Shown here piece by piece: positions 23,469 through 33,859 of a DNA stretch of 64,000 bases. The DNA lies in assembly GCA_038277395.1 (NCBI GenBank), contig CM076193.1, positions 177,794,711-177,858,710 on the forward strand. Reading direction: 5' to 3'. The notes under the pieces were generated by a model. That model ran no database searches. It saw nothing but the letters and a program-made list of their open reading frames with translations, and had not been told where the DNA came from. How positions within the stretch are numbered: position 1 is the stretch's first letter; each line of letters opens with the position of its first letter. Both the position numbers and the translations under genes were made by a program. This DNA is from Dryocosmus kuriphilus. Taxonomy: Eukaryota; Arthropoda; Insecta; Hymenoptera; Cynipidae.

Positions 23469-23980
23469 CAGACTAGCGAAATAAACTGAGGAAATTTTAA
23501 ATCTTAAAACCCAAAACAGTCGGTAAGAAAACTGTGTTGATGGTAATGTAGGAAAACTATTTTATATTAAGTTTGTAAGAGGTAAGTATTCCTCTGGAAA
23601 AACATTATGTTCAAATGTGATGTTGACATTGTTTTCAGTTTCACTAATGAAGAAATTTTCTGCTATTTTTCTTCGGGCTGTGTTATGTTCTATTGCGAGA
23701 ACTTTGTAATTTTCAAAATCAAAATGATGTCCTGAATCTAAATAATGCTCAGAAAGAGCAGTATGATTCGAAGTGCTTGGATTTTTAATCGAGTTTTCAT
23801 GCTCACGAGTTCTAGTCTCAATCGACCTGCCAGTTTCACCTATTCAGAATTATAAAAACGGTAAGTTTCTTTTTTTAAACAAAAATCAATGAGTGATTTT
23901 GGGTAACCATTATTGAATGTTAAAAATTGGAGTAATCCAACTTTTCCTCTCCTTTTTCCTTTGACCGTGAATTATTAATC
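23469..23980 (-). pseudogene. PLE A GIY-YIG endonuclease remnant, left arm
   Basis: Inverted copy of the GIY-YIG end of PLE A at 47047-47690. The minus strand reads the region from GETGRSIETRTREHENS through SEHYLDSGHHFDFENYKIL to the end EHNVFPEE. Compared with the right arm, about 248 bp (right-arm 47181-47428), including the GIY-like Tyr block and CDSSYI, are deleted, so the nuclease is destroyed. In PLEs the GIY-YIG domain makes the nick used to prime reverse transcription. Confidence 0.8.
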
Positions 23981-23983
23981 CAT

Positions 23984-24500
23984 ATGATAATTAACAATTT
24001 TCCAAAAAACAACATGGTTTTTTCGTTTAATAATAAATTTTATAGGCAGCTTTCAGGTTGCCCTATGGGTTCGCCTTTGTCTCCAGTTTTATCGAATTTA
24101 GTTCTCGAGGACATAGAAAATAGAGCTTTGGCTCTATTAGGTTTTACTCCAATACTTTTCAAGAGATATGTAGATGATGTGTTCACGATCATTCCTACTA
24201 ATAAAATTGAAGAATTTTTTAATACTTTTAATAGCATTGAACCTTCTGTTCAGTTTACTCTTGAGCTTGAAGAAAATAATATTTTACATTTTCTAGATAT
24301 TTCTCTTGTTAAAACGATGGATGGTCACATGAAACAAATTAGTATAAAAAAGAATCCTGGTCAGGTAGATACTTAAATTTTCACTCTAATCATTCTTTAA
24401 ACTCAAAAATTGGTTTAATTAAGAATTTGGTAGATAGATGTATTAAACTTAGTGATTTTAAATTCCGAAAAGAAAATTTAATTCAATTAAAAATTACTTT
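23984..24500 (+). pseudogene. PLE C reverse transcriptase, C-terminal half, left arm
   Basis: The frame contains NKFYRQLSGCPMGSPLSPVL (RT motif 4), LFKRYVDDVFTIIP (intact YVDD catalytic box), FTLELEENNILHFLDISL (motif 6) and, after a frame break near 24340, GRYLNF-type residues. The order and spacing match Penelope-type reverse transcriptases. The N-terminal half is missing and the start is fused to PLE A sequence (INNFPKN). The mirror copy in the right arm is 46541-47038. The hairpin/tandem-repeat element at 24500-25312 separates it from its GIY-YIG tail. Confidence 0.85.
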
Positions 24501-25312
24501 ATCATGAGAGATACAAAAAAAATATAAGAAAGTAAAACTGTTCGCCTTAAAAAAATCTATAAATTCTGTCTCAACCGTTTTTTGATAAAATGAACGGTTT
24601 TTGTTTTAATCAAGAAAACGCCATTAAAATTAAAGAACTCTGGTTTCCCGCCAAAATATTCAAGATACAAAAAATTGGTAAGAAACAAAGTTGTTCAATT
24701 CAAAAGCATCTACCAATTTTGTTTTAACCATTTTTTCATAAAATGCACGGTTTTTGTTCTAATCTATAAAACGTTATTAAAAATAAAAAATTTCAAATTT
24801 CCCGCCAAACTATGCAAGATACGCAAAAATAATAATGAACAAAGTTATTCGCCTCAAAAAGATCTACAAATTTCCTCTTTATGATTTTTTGAGCAGACGT
24901 GTAGTTTTTGAGTTATTCGTGAAATATGTTATGAAATATAAAGAAAACCACTTTTCAGCAAAACTATGCAAGCAGAATTGTTCACCTTGGAAAGAGCTAC
25001 AAAATTTATTTAAAAGAGTCATCATTTTACTTTTAAGAATCGAAAACCTGTATTGTGAAAAATTGCAAAATCACACAAAAAACTTTACCAATCTACAATG
25101 CCTTTTAAAACAATGTAATTATCGAGCGCGAAGCGCGAGTGTCATGATGAGAATGTATTCCTTAAGGGCGATAGAGCCTTAAGTAAAATAGTTTCTTTTG
25201 GAATTTTTAATTTAAAGGTTTATACGATCCATAAACACCAAGTGCGTAGCGCGATGTGAATAATTTATCGGGCGCGAAGCGAGCGATGACACTGTGCCCG
25301 CGAAGCGGGCAG
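24500..25312 (+). mobile_element. Hairpin/tandem-repeat element (HINE/DINE-like), left arm
   Basis: Four to five diverged units of roughly 120-140 bp, each with words like ATCTACAAATTT, GAACGGTTTTTGTTTTAAT and TTTCCCGCCAAAATAT, are followed by GC palindromes (GAGCGCGAAGCGCGAG) and a final hairpin GCCCGCGAAGCGGGC. A central tandem array plus a terminal hairpin is the layout of non-autonomous Helitron/Helentron derivatives. It sits inside PLE C. Mirror copy 45806-46520, third copy 31165-33280. Confidence 0.55.
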
Positions 25313-25482
25313 ATTTTTTTGATTTTGATTTCAAAAACATTAAAATTTTAGGTAAAGAAACAAATACATTTAAAAGACGGATTTTAGAATCCATTTTTAT
25401 TAACAAATTAAAAAAATCTTCCTTAAATTTAATAACCGAAACACTAAACATTAATAAGATATATCAAAATATCACCAAATGA
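25313..25482 (+). pseudogene. PLE C GIY-YIG C-terminal tail, left arm
   Basis: Encodes FFDFDFKNIKILGKETNTFK, KRRILESIFINK and SLNLITETLNINKIYQNITK, the usual C-terminal part of PLE GIY-YIG domains. The catalytic GIY and YIG portion was lost to the adjacent hairpin element. Confidence 0.75.
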
Positions 25483-26112
25483 AACATTTTCACTGTTCAA
25501 ATTTCCCGCCTCCTCATCTGTATTGAATAGGTTAACCATATTTTTCCTTGAGCATGTAATATAGTTTTACACCACATGTCACCGGATTTTAATGCTCTTT
25601 CTTCAATCTACTCCGTTTCGTAACCTAAGTTCTTTTATTTACAAAAATGTAATTTTTTACTTAAGTTCTTAGTCTCTCAAAATTTTCGGGAGAGACTACG
25701 TTTTAATATTCATATTATGGTCAATATATATAATTAAGGGAAAACATTGTAATGTCTAATATTACTCTAAATTTTTGACCATCTATGATTGAGGCAAAGG
25801 ATTGGACTCGTTCAACAATGTTTCCTTTTTATTTTCGACAGGTTTGTGTTTTCTTTTATTTGGATCCTTTTATTTGTTTTTTGCTGTTAAATTCGTAACC
25901 TCTTTTTGTATTTTAGAATTTTTAGACTTGAAAAAGGCCAACATGATTTCGGCCGCAACGTTGTCAATAATAAATGGAGTTTTAATGGACTACTCTTTTA
26001 TTTTATTATGAGTTTTTTAATCGATCGTGTAGAACAATTATATATTTTTTTAACATTTTCCTTCATTTTTTGGAAAATTGTTAATTATCATATGGATTAA
26101 CCATTATTGATA
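25483..26112. other. PLE C 3' region and junction back to PLE A
   Basis: Mirror of 45005-45636. It contains a hairpin (GTCTCTC...GAGAGAC, about 25672-25700) and an unrecognised readable segment whose minus strand reads TPFIIDNVAAEIMLAFFKSK. The segment ends where minus-strand PLE A coding resumes. Confidence 0.5.
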
Positions 26113-26609
26113 AGTGTTTTTTTAAATTAAGTTAATATTTTTGCTTCTAAATTCGATGTCTGAAATCTTAAACATTCTGAAAAATAAGTTTGAGATTACT
26201 CCGATTTTATGGACGTTAGGATGAGAAGAGTTGAAATTAAGGTATCTTCCAGACCAAGTAGGCTTGTAGTAGCAATCAATTCTTAACTCGTTCTCTTTAC
26301 GTATGATTAAAATATCTAAGAAACTGATTTGAAAGTTATTTTCCACTTCTATTGCAAAATTAACATTAGGGTCATAAGCATTAAATGTGTTCAGAATTAA
26401 GTCTATTTTATCATGAGGAACCGCAGTGATTATGTCATCAACGTACCTAAAATAAAATGGGATTGAAAAAGGTCAAGAGAGTAAACAAACGGATTATAAA
26501 TTTTCCGTAAATAAATTGGCAGCTGCAGGAGAAAGAGGTGAACCCATTGCTAGGCTGGAAACTTGTTTGTATGTCAAATCATTAAATTTAAAAAAGGTTG
26601 AATTTAAAC
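26113..26609 (-). pseudogene. PLE A reverse transcriptase, C-terminal part, left arm
   Basis: The minus strand reads the thumb-side RT motifs of PLE A: YVDDIITAVPHDKIDLI (upstream end), FNAYDPNVNFAIEVENNF, ISFLDILIIRKENELRIDCY and YKPTWSGRYLNFN. It continues in 30143-31157 beyond the PLE B insertion. It mirrors 44500-45000, with which it shares nearly all residues. Frame breaks are present near 26480. Confidence 0.85.
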
Positions 26610-26624
26610 ATAAATTAACTAGTT
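26610..26624. repeat. Target-site duplication of PLE B copy 1 (left)
   Basis: The 15 bases ATAAATTAACTAGTT recur exactly at 30128-30142, and the uninterrupted site is present once in the right arm (about 44504-44518, inverted). Confidence 0.9.
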
Positions 26625-26734
26625 AACGTGTACATTTTTTGGACCATTTTGATATAATGTTGTTAAAGGTTTTGGCCTTAGGTCTGAGAATTTAATAAGT
26701 ATATAAATAAAGGTATCTTTATTATATATGATGA

Positions 26735-26791
26735 TACATTCGGTACATTCAATGCATTTCGCCACGATATCGTGGCCTCTTCAGGACTGTA
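26735..26791 (-). ncRNA. Hammerhead ribozyme, PLE B, one core base mutated
   Basis: Minus strand: stem I TACAGTC, CTGAAGA, a G, stem II GCCACG-ATAT-CGTGGC, GAA, stem III ATGCAT-TGA-ATGTA. The U16.1 position is C and position 17 is C, so the A15.1-U16.1 pair is lost in this copy. Stem I 3' strand GAATGTA pairs 6 of 7. Confidence 0.65.
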
Positions 26792-27099
26792 AAAAATGTG
26801 GCTTTTTTCGAAAAAAAAACAGGATCGTTGGAGATACTTTTTTACAATTTAAGAAGGTTATATGTTGTAGACTTACCATTAAATGTTTTTCAATAAGAAA
26901 TATTTAATAAAGTTGTAGAGTGCACATAGATTATGTTTTCATTTTTTTAAATGTAGAAGTGATACTGGTTTTTTAATAAATAATTTTTTTGTTATGTGTT
27001 GTTGAAATCATTTTTCAGAATTTTTTACTTGTTTGAATATTAATTTTTGAAAAAAAATTTTTATTATTAACAGAAAAAATTGAAAAAAGGTGGGGAGAC

Positions 27100-27688
27100 C
27101 ACATGTTTGTGGTCTACTCCAATATTGGAGGTTAAGCACTAGGTATTAAGAGTCTAAACCAAATCATGAAAGGATTCAATGACGTCATGGTAGATACAGG
27201 ACAAGTTTTCAGTATCGGATCTAAAGTTAACGAAATCTTCGTTTTTTATAATATTAATCATTTCTTAGATATTTCTTTTTTGAAAATTATTTTCTAAGCC
27301 TAGGATTTTAACATTTTTAGAATCGTAGTCAAATTTGTGGTCGAAATCTGTAGTGTGTTTACATAATGCTGTATTGATTTTTTTGTTATTTTCGCTATTT
27401 CGATGTTCTGAAATTCTTACCTTGAGTGGTCGTTTTGTTTGAACAATGTAGATCTGATTACAATTTTTACATGGTATACTATAAATGAGATTTGTTTTTT
27501 CATATTTTTGAATACGGTCTTTGATAGATGGGATTAAAATGTTAGAAAGTTTATTTTTGATTGAGAAAATTAAAGTGATATTTAATTTTTTACATATTCT
27601 TATAAGTGGTAAATAAAGATCTTCGACATAAGGTAAAGTTATAATTTTAGAAAAATCAATTTCTTTTAAATTTTAAAAATTTTAGTAT
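27100..27688 (-). pseudogene. PLE B GIY-YIG segment, inverted left end
   Basis: Reverse complement of 29109-29640 with few changes. The minus strand contains LIYSIPCKNCNQIYIVQTKR and FDHKFDYDSKNVKILGLENN. The YIG Gly is changed (YIV) in this copy, and there is no RT upstream. Confidence 0.8.
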
Positions 27689-27718
27689 TTGTTTGTGAGA
27701 TTTGTGAATTTTTGTGCT

Positions 27719-29633
27719 ATGCCTTATACAAAAAAGACTATTCCTCATACAGAATTCATTTTAGGTGTTGAAAATAGTTTTTTTAAAATCTCTGAAAAAA
27801 ATCTAAATCATCTTAGAAGTAACTTAACTTTTAACTTAAAAAAATATCTAACTTCTACAATAATTTGGAACCCTAATTTTAAACTTTTAGAATCAAAATT
27901 TAAAGAAACTAAAAGATTTATAAAATACAACCCTATCCTCCTTATAAGTCATGCTGATAAAGGTAATATAACACTTATAATTGAAAAAACTGATTATGAT
28001 CAAAAAATGCTTAATCTTCTTAACGATGATAATACTTGCGAAATTACTAATAATCCTACAAATCACATTCAACACGATCTTAACATTATGGTAAAAAACT
28101 TTAAAGATTGTAATTCAATTGATAAAAAAACATATAATTTTCTAGGATGCACAAATGGAATACCACCACTTATGTATGGTTTAATAAAATTGCATAAACC
28201 TGGCCTACCTGTTAGACCTGTTACATCTTTCATAAACTTTCCTATCTATAACCTTTCACAATATTAAAAAAAAATCTTAAATAAAGTTTACAATACTTCA
28301 AAATATATAATAAAAAATAGCTTAGACTTTCTAAACAAAATTAAACATCTGAAAATTCCAAATGACTTTACAATTATCTCAGTTGATGCAGTTTCTATGT
28401 TTTCAAATATTGATCCCAATTCAATCTATACATTAATAGAAAATAACTGGAATTTAATTCAAAACCATACTACTCGAAATTTCCAACAATTTGATGAAGC
28501 CATTAGATTCTGTTTAAATAACGCTTATTTGCAATTTAATTACACATCTTATAAACAGAAATTTGGAACCCCAATGGGATCAACCATTTCCTCTGTACTT
28601 GCTGAAATTGTCATCCAAAATATGGAAGAAAAAATTATAAAAAACCCTCTATTCAAAATTCTTTTTTACCACCGTTTCGTAAATGATACTATTTTATGTT
28701 TACATAAAGATTCAGTTTCTAAAATCTTAAGTGAATTTAATAATAAAGGTGGATCATTACAATTTACACTAGAAGAATCAATTAACAAAAGAATAAATTT
28801 TTTAGATTTAACAATTATTTTTACAAAAGGATATATAGAAACCGATTGGTATCATAAACCAACTTACTCTGGTCGCACTTTAAACTTTTTTTCCAAACAT
28901 CACATAAATCATAAAAAAGGAGTCATCACATCTTTAATTAATAAAGCATATATATTCTCAGAACCCCAATTCCTAGAAAAACATATCAATTTCAGTTATC
29001 CAGCCTTAATCAAAAATAATTATCCACATAATTTTATTATGAATAACATTTGAAAAAGACTTACATATTTAGAAACTCCACAAAATTCGCAAACTAATAC
29101 TAAAAATTTTGAAAAATTTAAAAGAAATTGATTTTTCTAAAATTATAGCTTTACCTTATGTCGAAGATCTTTATTTACCACTTATAAGAATATGTAAAAA
29201 ATTAAATATCACTTTAATTTTCTCAATCAAAAATAAACTTTCTAACATTCTAATACCATCTATCAAAGACCGTATTCAAAAATATGAAAAAACAAATCTC
29301 ATTTATAGTATACCATGTAAAAATTGTAATCAGATCTACATTGGTCAAACAAAACGGCCACTCAAGGTCAGAATTTCAGAACATCGAAATAGCGAAAATA
29401 ACAAAAAAATCAATACAGCATTATATAAACACGCTACAGATTTCGATCACAAATTTGACTACAATTCTAAAAATTTTAAAATCCTAGGCTTAGAAAATTA
29501 TTTTCAAAAAAGAAATATCTTAGAAATGATTAATATTATAAAAAACAAAGATTCCGTTAACTTTAGATCCGATACTGAAAACTTGTCCTGTATCTACCAT
29601 GACGTCATTGAATCCTTCCATGATTTGGTTTAG
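27719..29633 (+). pseudogene. PLE B reverse transcriptase with GIY-YIG endonuclease
   Basis: Frame 27719-28263 holds the N-terminal RT part: HADKGNITLIIEKTDYDQKM (motif 1-2 region), NGIPPLMYGLIKLHKPGLPV and RPVTSFINFPIYNLSQY. A frame break follows near 28265, then 28397-29053 has PMGSTISSVLAEIVIQNMEE, YHRFVNDTILCLHKDS, FTLEESINKRINFLDLTIIF and HKPTYSGRTLNFF. A second break near 29053 leads to 29109-29633 with IYSIPCKNCNQIYIGQTKRP and the YKHATDFDHKFDYN segment. The catalytic box is VND, not VDD: the first Asp has become Asn. The sibling at 34565-34858 keeps VDD. PLE proteins reverse-transcribe their RNA using a target nick made by GIY-YIG. Confidence 0.9.
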
Positions 29634-29991
29634 ACTCTTAATACCTAGTGCTTAACCTCCAATATTGGAGTAGACCACAAACATGTGATCTCTCCACCTT
29701 TTTTCAATCTTTTCTGTTAATAATAAAATTTTTTTTCAAAAATGAACATTCTAACAAGTAAACAATTCTCAAAAATGATTTCAGCAACACATAACTAAAA
29801 ATTTCTTTATTAAAAAACCAGTATCACTTCTACATTTAAAAAAATGAAAACATAACCTGTGTGCACTCTACAACTTTCTTAAATGTTTCTTATTGAAAAA
29901 CATTTAATGGTAAGTCTACAGCATATAACCTTCTTAAAGTGTAAAAAATTCTCTCCAACGATCCTGTTTTTTTGAAAAAATCCATATTTTT

Positions 29992-30048
29992 TAGAGTCCT
30001 GAAGAGGCCACGATATCGTGGCGAAATGCATTGAATGTATCGAATTTA
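29992..30048 (+). ncRNA. Hammerhead ribozyme, PLE B copy 1 right end
   Basis: Stem I TAGAGTC/GAATTTA (one mismatch, one wobble), core CTGAAGA, one extra G, stem II GCCACG-ATAT-CGTGGC, GAA, stem III ATGCAT-TGA-ATGTAT and cleavage-site C at 30041. The order, spacing and invariant bases fit a type I hammerhead. Confidence 0.7.
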
Positions 30049-30127
30049 TCATCATATATAATAAAGATACCTTTATTTATATACTTATTAAATTCTCAAA
30101 CCTAAGGCCAAAACCTTTAACAACATT

Positions 30128-30142
30128 ATAAATTAACTAGTT
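30128..30142. repeat. Target-site duplication of PLE B copy 1 (right)
   Basis: Exact match to 26610-26624. Confidence 0.9.
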
Positions 30143-31164
30143 CAATAAATTTGTCCATTGGAATGCTTGTAAACTTTCTAATTTCCAACCACTTCGATTC
30201 AATGCAGCTCAAAACACTGGAGATCGGAATACAATTAAACATCGAAACTACGTCTAGAGAGACTAAAACATAATCTGACGTAATTATTTGATGCTTGATT
30301 TTTTGAGTAAAAGATAAACTATCGGTAACATGATATGGAGTTTTGCCAATAATGTTATTAGCTAGTCCATAAGCCCTAGGAGTAATAGAAGAATAAGTCC
30401 TAAGAGATTTAGCTTGAATGTTAGAAATAAAACCATTTTTTTCTAAATTATTTATTAATTTGTTGCCTTTATCTTGTACTGTAGACGTATATTCAAATTT
30501 AGAAATGGAGTAAAGATTATTATCCTGGAGAATGGAATTCATTTTCTCTATATACTCAATTTTCGATAGTGCAACCGTTACATTACCTTTATCAGCATTC
30601 ACAAACATTACATCCGGGTTCTCAAGTTTAAACTTTCTGCTGCAGTTAGTGTCTATTACATTTTCATATTTATACCTATTTTTAAATCTAATTTGTGAGA
30701 CATATTCTAAAATCGAATGTGTACATTGGTTTCGAATTACATTTTTTTTCTCTTTATTCAATTTAAAAATTCCTGTTTCGATAGATGATATGAAATTATG
30801 GATTCGTAAGTCATTAATATTCAAATTCTTAGATGAGAATTTTGGAGCTAATGAAAACAGATTTACTACATTCTCAGGAATGTCTATGCTAGTAAGATTT
30901 TTGAACCAATTATTATTGTAATTTTTTCTAAACGTAATTTTTCAAACTTTTTTATAGAGGCAAATCTTTTTGCTTCAAAGTGTTGTTCAAAATTAAAATT
31001 TTCAAAAACAAAAAATTTTTGTAAAATGTTGTGCGGAATAATTTGTCTTACTAAAAATTCAATTTTATTTAATCTATGAAGAATTTGATCTAGAGAAAAA
31101 TGAACATCTTTAATTTCAAGGTTAAAAATGTTAATCCAAAACTGAAAGAAAAGAGAATGTAATT
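30143..31164 (-). pseudogene. PLE A reverse transcriptase, N-terminal part, left arm
   Basis: The minus strand reads NIFNLEIKDVHFSLDQILHR from 31130 downward, then, after breaks near 30940 and 30830, INDLRIHNFISSIETGIFKL, VIRNQCTHSILEYVSQIRF, PDVMFVNADKGNVTVALSKI and TYSSITPRAYGL. About 100 bp between the PRAYGL block and NNIIGKTPYHV are deleted relative to the right arm (44178-44280), where LPKIHKDNNPF and further residues are present. The DVVSMFNCIPISSVLSC motif (RT motif 3) follows. It is continuous with 26113-26609 once PLE B is removed, and with 33281-33327 once the hairpin element is removed. Confidence 0.85.
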
Positions 31165-31178
31165 ATTACATTCTCATC

Positions 31179-31367
31179 TCAATGAGAAGGTATTAGTTTT
31201 ATGTGAAAGACGTCGTCGTCGTCGTTGTCGGAGTCTGTTCCCACGATAACTTTGGAAGGACTAATCGGATTGGAGTGCGCTTTGGTACACTTCTTTAGGG
31301 GGTCAAAAGAAAGTACGAGTTCGTTAGCCAGCGGTTTTTGACCAACGGTTATGGTTTTATCCATCAA
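31179..31367 (-). pseudogene. Captured exon-like fragment (unknown protein)
   Basis: The minus strand encodes MDKTITVGQKPLANELVLSF, KAHSNPISPSKVIVGTDSD and a DNDDDDVFHIKLIPS tail before a stop. The codon use and residue mix look genic, unlike the AT-rich surroundings, and no RT or transposase motif is present. I do not recognise the protein. The absence of this block from the other two copies of the hairpin element suggests capture. It could also be chance. Confidence 0.4.
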
Positions 31368-31851
31368 AAACGGTTTTCACAAAATCAAAGAATCCATTTT
31401 CCGGCTAAACTATAAGAGATACAAAAAAAATGTGAGAAAGTAAAATTGTTCACCTTAGAAAAATCTACAAATTTTGTATTAACCTTTTTTTCTATAAAAT
31501 GAACGGTTTTTGATTTAATCAAGAAAACGCTATTAAATTAAAAAAAAAAACTCTGGTTTCTCGCCAAAATATTGAAGATACAAAAAAGTGGCAAGAAACA
31601 AGGTTGTTCAATTTAAAACAAGCTACAAATTTTGTTTTAACCATTTTTTGATAAAATGCATGGTTTTTGTTTTAATTGATAAAACGTTATTAAAAATGAA
31701 AAATTTCAAATTTCCCGCCAAACTATGGAAGTACGGAAAAATAATAATAAACAATAAAGTAGACTAGGTTATGGCCTCTCTGGTATTTTATTCGATGTTA
31801 GAAGAAAGTGGTTTTTTATATAAAAAACATTATTCTTCAGTAGGTTACTTT

Positions 31852-31893
31852 TGTCGACGTTTCGACCATATTTTTGGTCCTTATCAAGACTAA
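31852..31893 (-). ncRNA. Hammerhead-like core motif, PLE E fragment
   Basis: The minus strand reads C, TTGATAA, G, GACCA-AAAATA-TGGTC, GAAAC. Relative to the CTGANGA core, position 3 is U and position 8 is A. It belongs to an otherwise unrecognised Penelope-like terminal repeat. Confidence 0.4.
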
Positions 31894-32497
31894 ATACATA
31901 AAAATTTTATAAACATATATTAGCGATAATAATGAGGTTAGGATGTTTACCAAAATGTGCAAAAAAAGGTATTTACCTGACAACATTTATCGAGTACGCA
32001 GAGTTGTAGTATTAATGAACAAGTGTATAAAATTAAAAATATGTGATTTTGAAAATAGTGATCTCCGAAAGGTATAAAAGTTTGTGTTTAAGTCATATTA
32101 ATGTCATTACGTATTTTCAGGTTAGGTGACAATAGTTTTAAATCTGTGAAAAAAAGAAAAAATTTTTGCGGTTGAGTAAAATTTGAATGAAATAAAGTAA
32201 ATAAAAATTGAAGTATATGCTTTAGATATAAATTTTAACTTACCAAAATCATTTTAAGAAGAAATATTATAAAATTTAGAAGATTAAAAAAGAGACACAC
32301 TTGTTTTGAGTTCTACATTTTGGAAAACTAAAGTCAGCTGTGAAATAATCATGATATGGATTGCGAATAAGCGGGAAATTTGAAAAGAAAAAAAAACTAA
32401 TTTATATATCTACTTTATAAATTTAATAATATTAGTGTAAATATCATTAAGATTATCAATGTCAGTTCTAAAATTTATTGAGTTTTTCTTACTTTGA

Positions 32498-32502
<5 letters not shown>

Positions 32503-32596
<94 letters not shown>
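32503..32596. repeat. (TA)n microsatellite
   Basis: More than 90 bp of TA with one interruption. Confidence 0.9.
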
Positions 32597-32740
32597 TGGG
32601 ATCAATATTTGAAAACATAGAAACTGCAGCAAGTGAGATAATGTAAAGTCATTTGGAATTTCGAGATGTTTAATTTTGTTTAGAAAGTCAAAGCTATCTT
32701 TTATTATATATTTTGAAGTATTCTAAACTTTATGTTCCTC
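32597..32740 (-). pseudogene. PLE B RT scrap inside the hairpin element
   Basis: Near-identical to 35066-35210 and to the complement of about 28270-28420. It covers the residues around LNKIKHLKIPNDF and the start of RT motif 3. It joins directly to the (TA)n tract. Confidence 0.75.
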
Positions 32741-33280
32741 TAAAAAATGTCTACAAATTTGCTCTCTATCATTTTTTTGATCAGACGCGTAGTTTTTGAG
32801 TTATTCGTGAAATATGTTATGAAATATAAAGAAAACCACTTTTCAGCAAAACTGTGCAAGATATGAGAAAATGTTAACAAGCTCAATTGTTCACCTTGGA
32901 AAGAGCTACAAAATTTATTCCTTAAGACTCATCGTTTTACTTTTAAGAATCGAAACCTCTATTGTGAAAATTTGGAAAATCACTAAAAAACTTTACCAAT
33001 CTACAATGTGTTTTAAAAAATGTAATTATCGAGCGCGAAGCGCGAGTTTCATGATGAGAATGTACTCCTTAAGGGCGATAAAGCCTTAAGTAAAATAATT
33101 CCTTTTGGAATTTTTAATTTAAATGTTTATACGATCCAGAAGCACCGAGCGCGAAGCGCGAGTCAAATGTCGAGCGCGAAGCGTGAGTGCCAACAGACGC
33201 GCGCCCTAGGCGCGCTCATACTTCGCGCGAAGCGCGGCGCGCAAAGCACGCGATGAGAATGTGCCCGCGAAGCGGGCAGA

Positions 33281-33327
33281 TTTTTTTGTATTATTATGAT
33301 CCTCAAAAACTAAATTAAGATTTTTAA
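33281..33327 (-). pseudogene. PLE A N-terminal scrap (inner end of left arm)
   Basis: Minus strand NLNLVFEDHNNTK. PLE A sequence stops here against the end of PLE B copy 2. Confidence 0.75.
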
Positions 33328-33435
33328 CGTGTTCATTTTTTAGACCATTTTGATATAATGTTGTTAAAGGTTTTGGCCTTAGGTCTGAGAATTTAATAAG
33401 TTCATAAATAAAGGTATCTTTATTATATATGATGA

Positions 33436-33492
33436 TACATTCGATACATTTAATGCATTTCGCCACGATATCGTGGCCTCTTCAGGACTGTG
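33436..33492 (-). ncRNA. Hammerhead ribozyme, PLE B copy 2 left end
   Basis: Minus strand: stem I CACAGTC, CTGAAGA, G, GCCACG-ATAT-CGTGGC, GAA, ATGCAT-TAA-ATGTAT, C, GAATGTA. All invariant core bases are present. Confidence 0.7.
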
Positions 33493-33859
33493 AAAAATAT
33501 GGCTTTTTTCAAAAAAACAGGATCGTTGGAGAGAATTTTTTTACAATTTAAGAAGGTTATATGTTATAGACTTACCATTAAATGTTTTTCAATAAGAAAT
33601 ATTTAAGAAAGTTGTAGAGTGCACACAGGTTATGTTTTCATTTTTTTAAATGTAGAAGTGATACTGGTTTTTTAATAAAGAAATTTTTAGTTATGTGTTG
33701 TTGAAATCATTTTTGAGAATTTTTTACTTGTTAGAATGTTCATTTTGTATAAAAATTTTTATTATTAACAGAAAAAATTGAAAAAAGATGGAGAGACCAC
33801 ATGTTTGTGGTCTACTTCAATATTGGAGGTTAAGCACTAGGTATTAAGAGTCTAAACCT

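Larger units (their letters stand above)
26625..30127 (+). mobile_element. PLE B copy 1 with inverted 3' ends
   Basis: Bounded by a 15-bp target-site duplication and confirmed by the empty site in the right arm. The left about 1.05 kb (26625-27688) is an inverted copy of the right about 1.05 kb (29080-30127), and each carries a pLTR with a hammerhead motif and a GIY-YIG segment. Between them one RT-GIY-YIG reading direction (plus) runs. So the element ends in two outward-facing 3' ends. Confidence 0.88.
31165..33280 (+). mobile_element. Hairpin/tandem-repeat element, long copy, in left-arm PLE A
   Basis: It interrupts the PLE A N-terminal frame, which reads through in 37260-37290 and 43360-43390 as an empty site. 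It contains diverged tandem units (31370-31760 and 32745-33010), a pLTR-like PLE E fragment (31740-32340), a (TA)n tract, a PLE B scrap, and a cluster of GC palindromes ending in GCCCGCGAAGCGGGCAG at 33280. Same family as 24500-25312, but carrying extra captured DNA. Confidence 0.6.

Noticed and set aside
25128..25145. GC palindromes as protein-binding operators
   Set aside because: They occur as clusters only within the hairpin elements and at a Helitron end, so a transposon-end role is the simpler reading.
24500..25312. CRISPR-like array (regular repeats)
   Set aside because: Repeats are diverged 120-140-bp tandem units without short identical repeats and unique spacers, in eukaryotic DNA.
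25802..26100. Hydrophobic ORFs suggesting membrane proteins
   Set aside because: They lie in the PLE C/A junction region; two overlapping frames are open and the mirror copy does not preserve one frame better than another.
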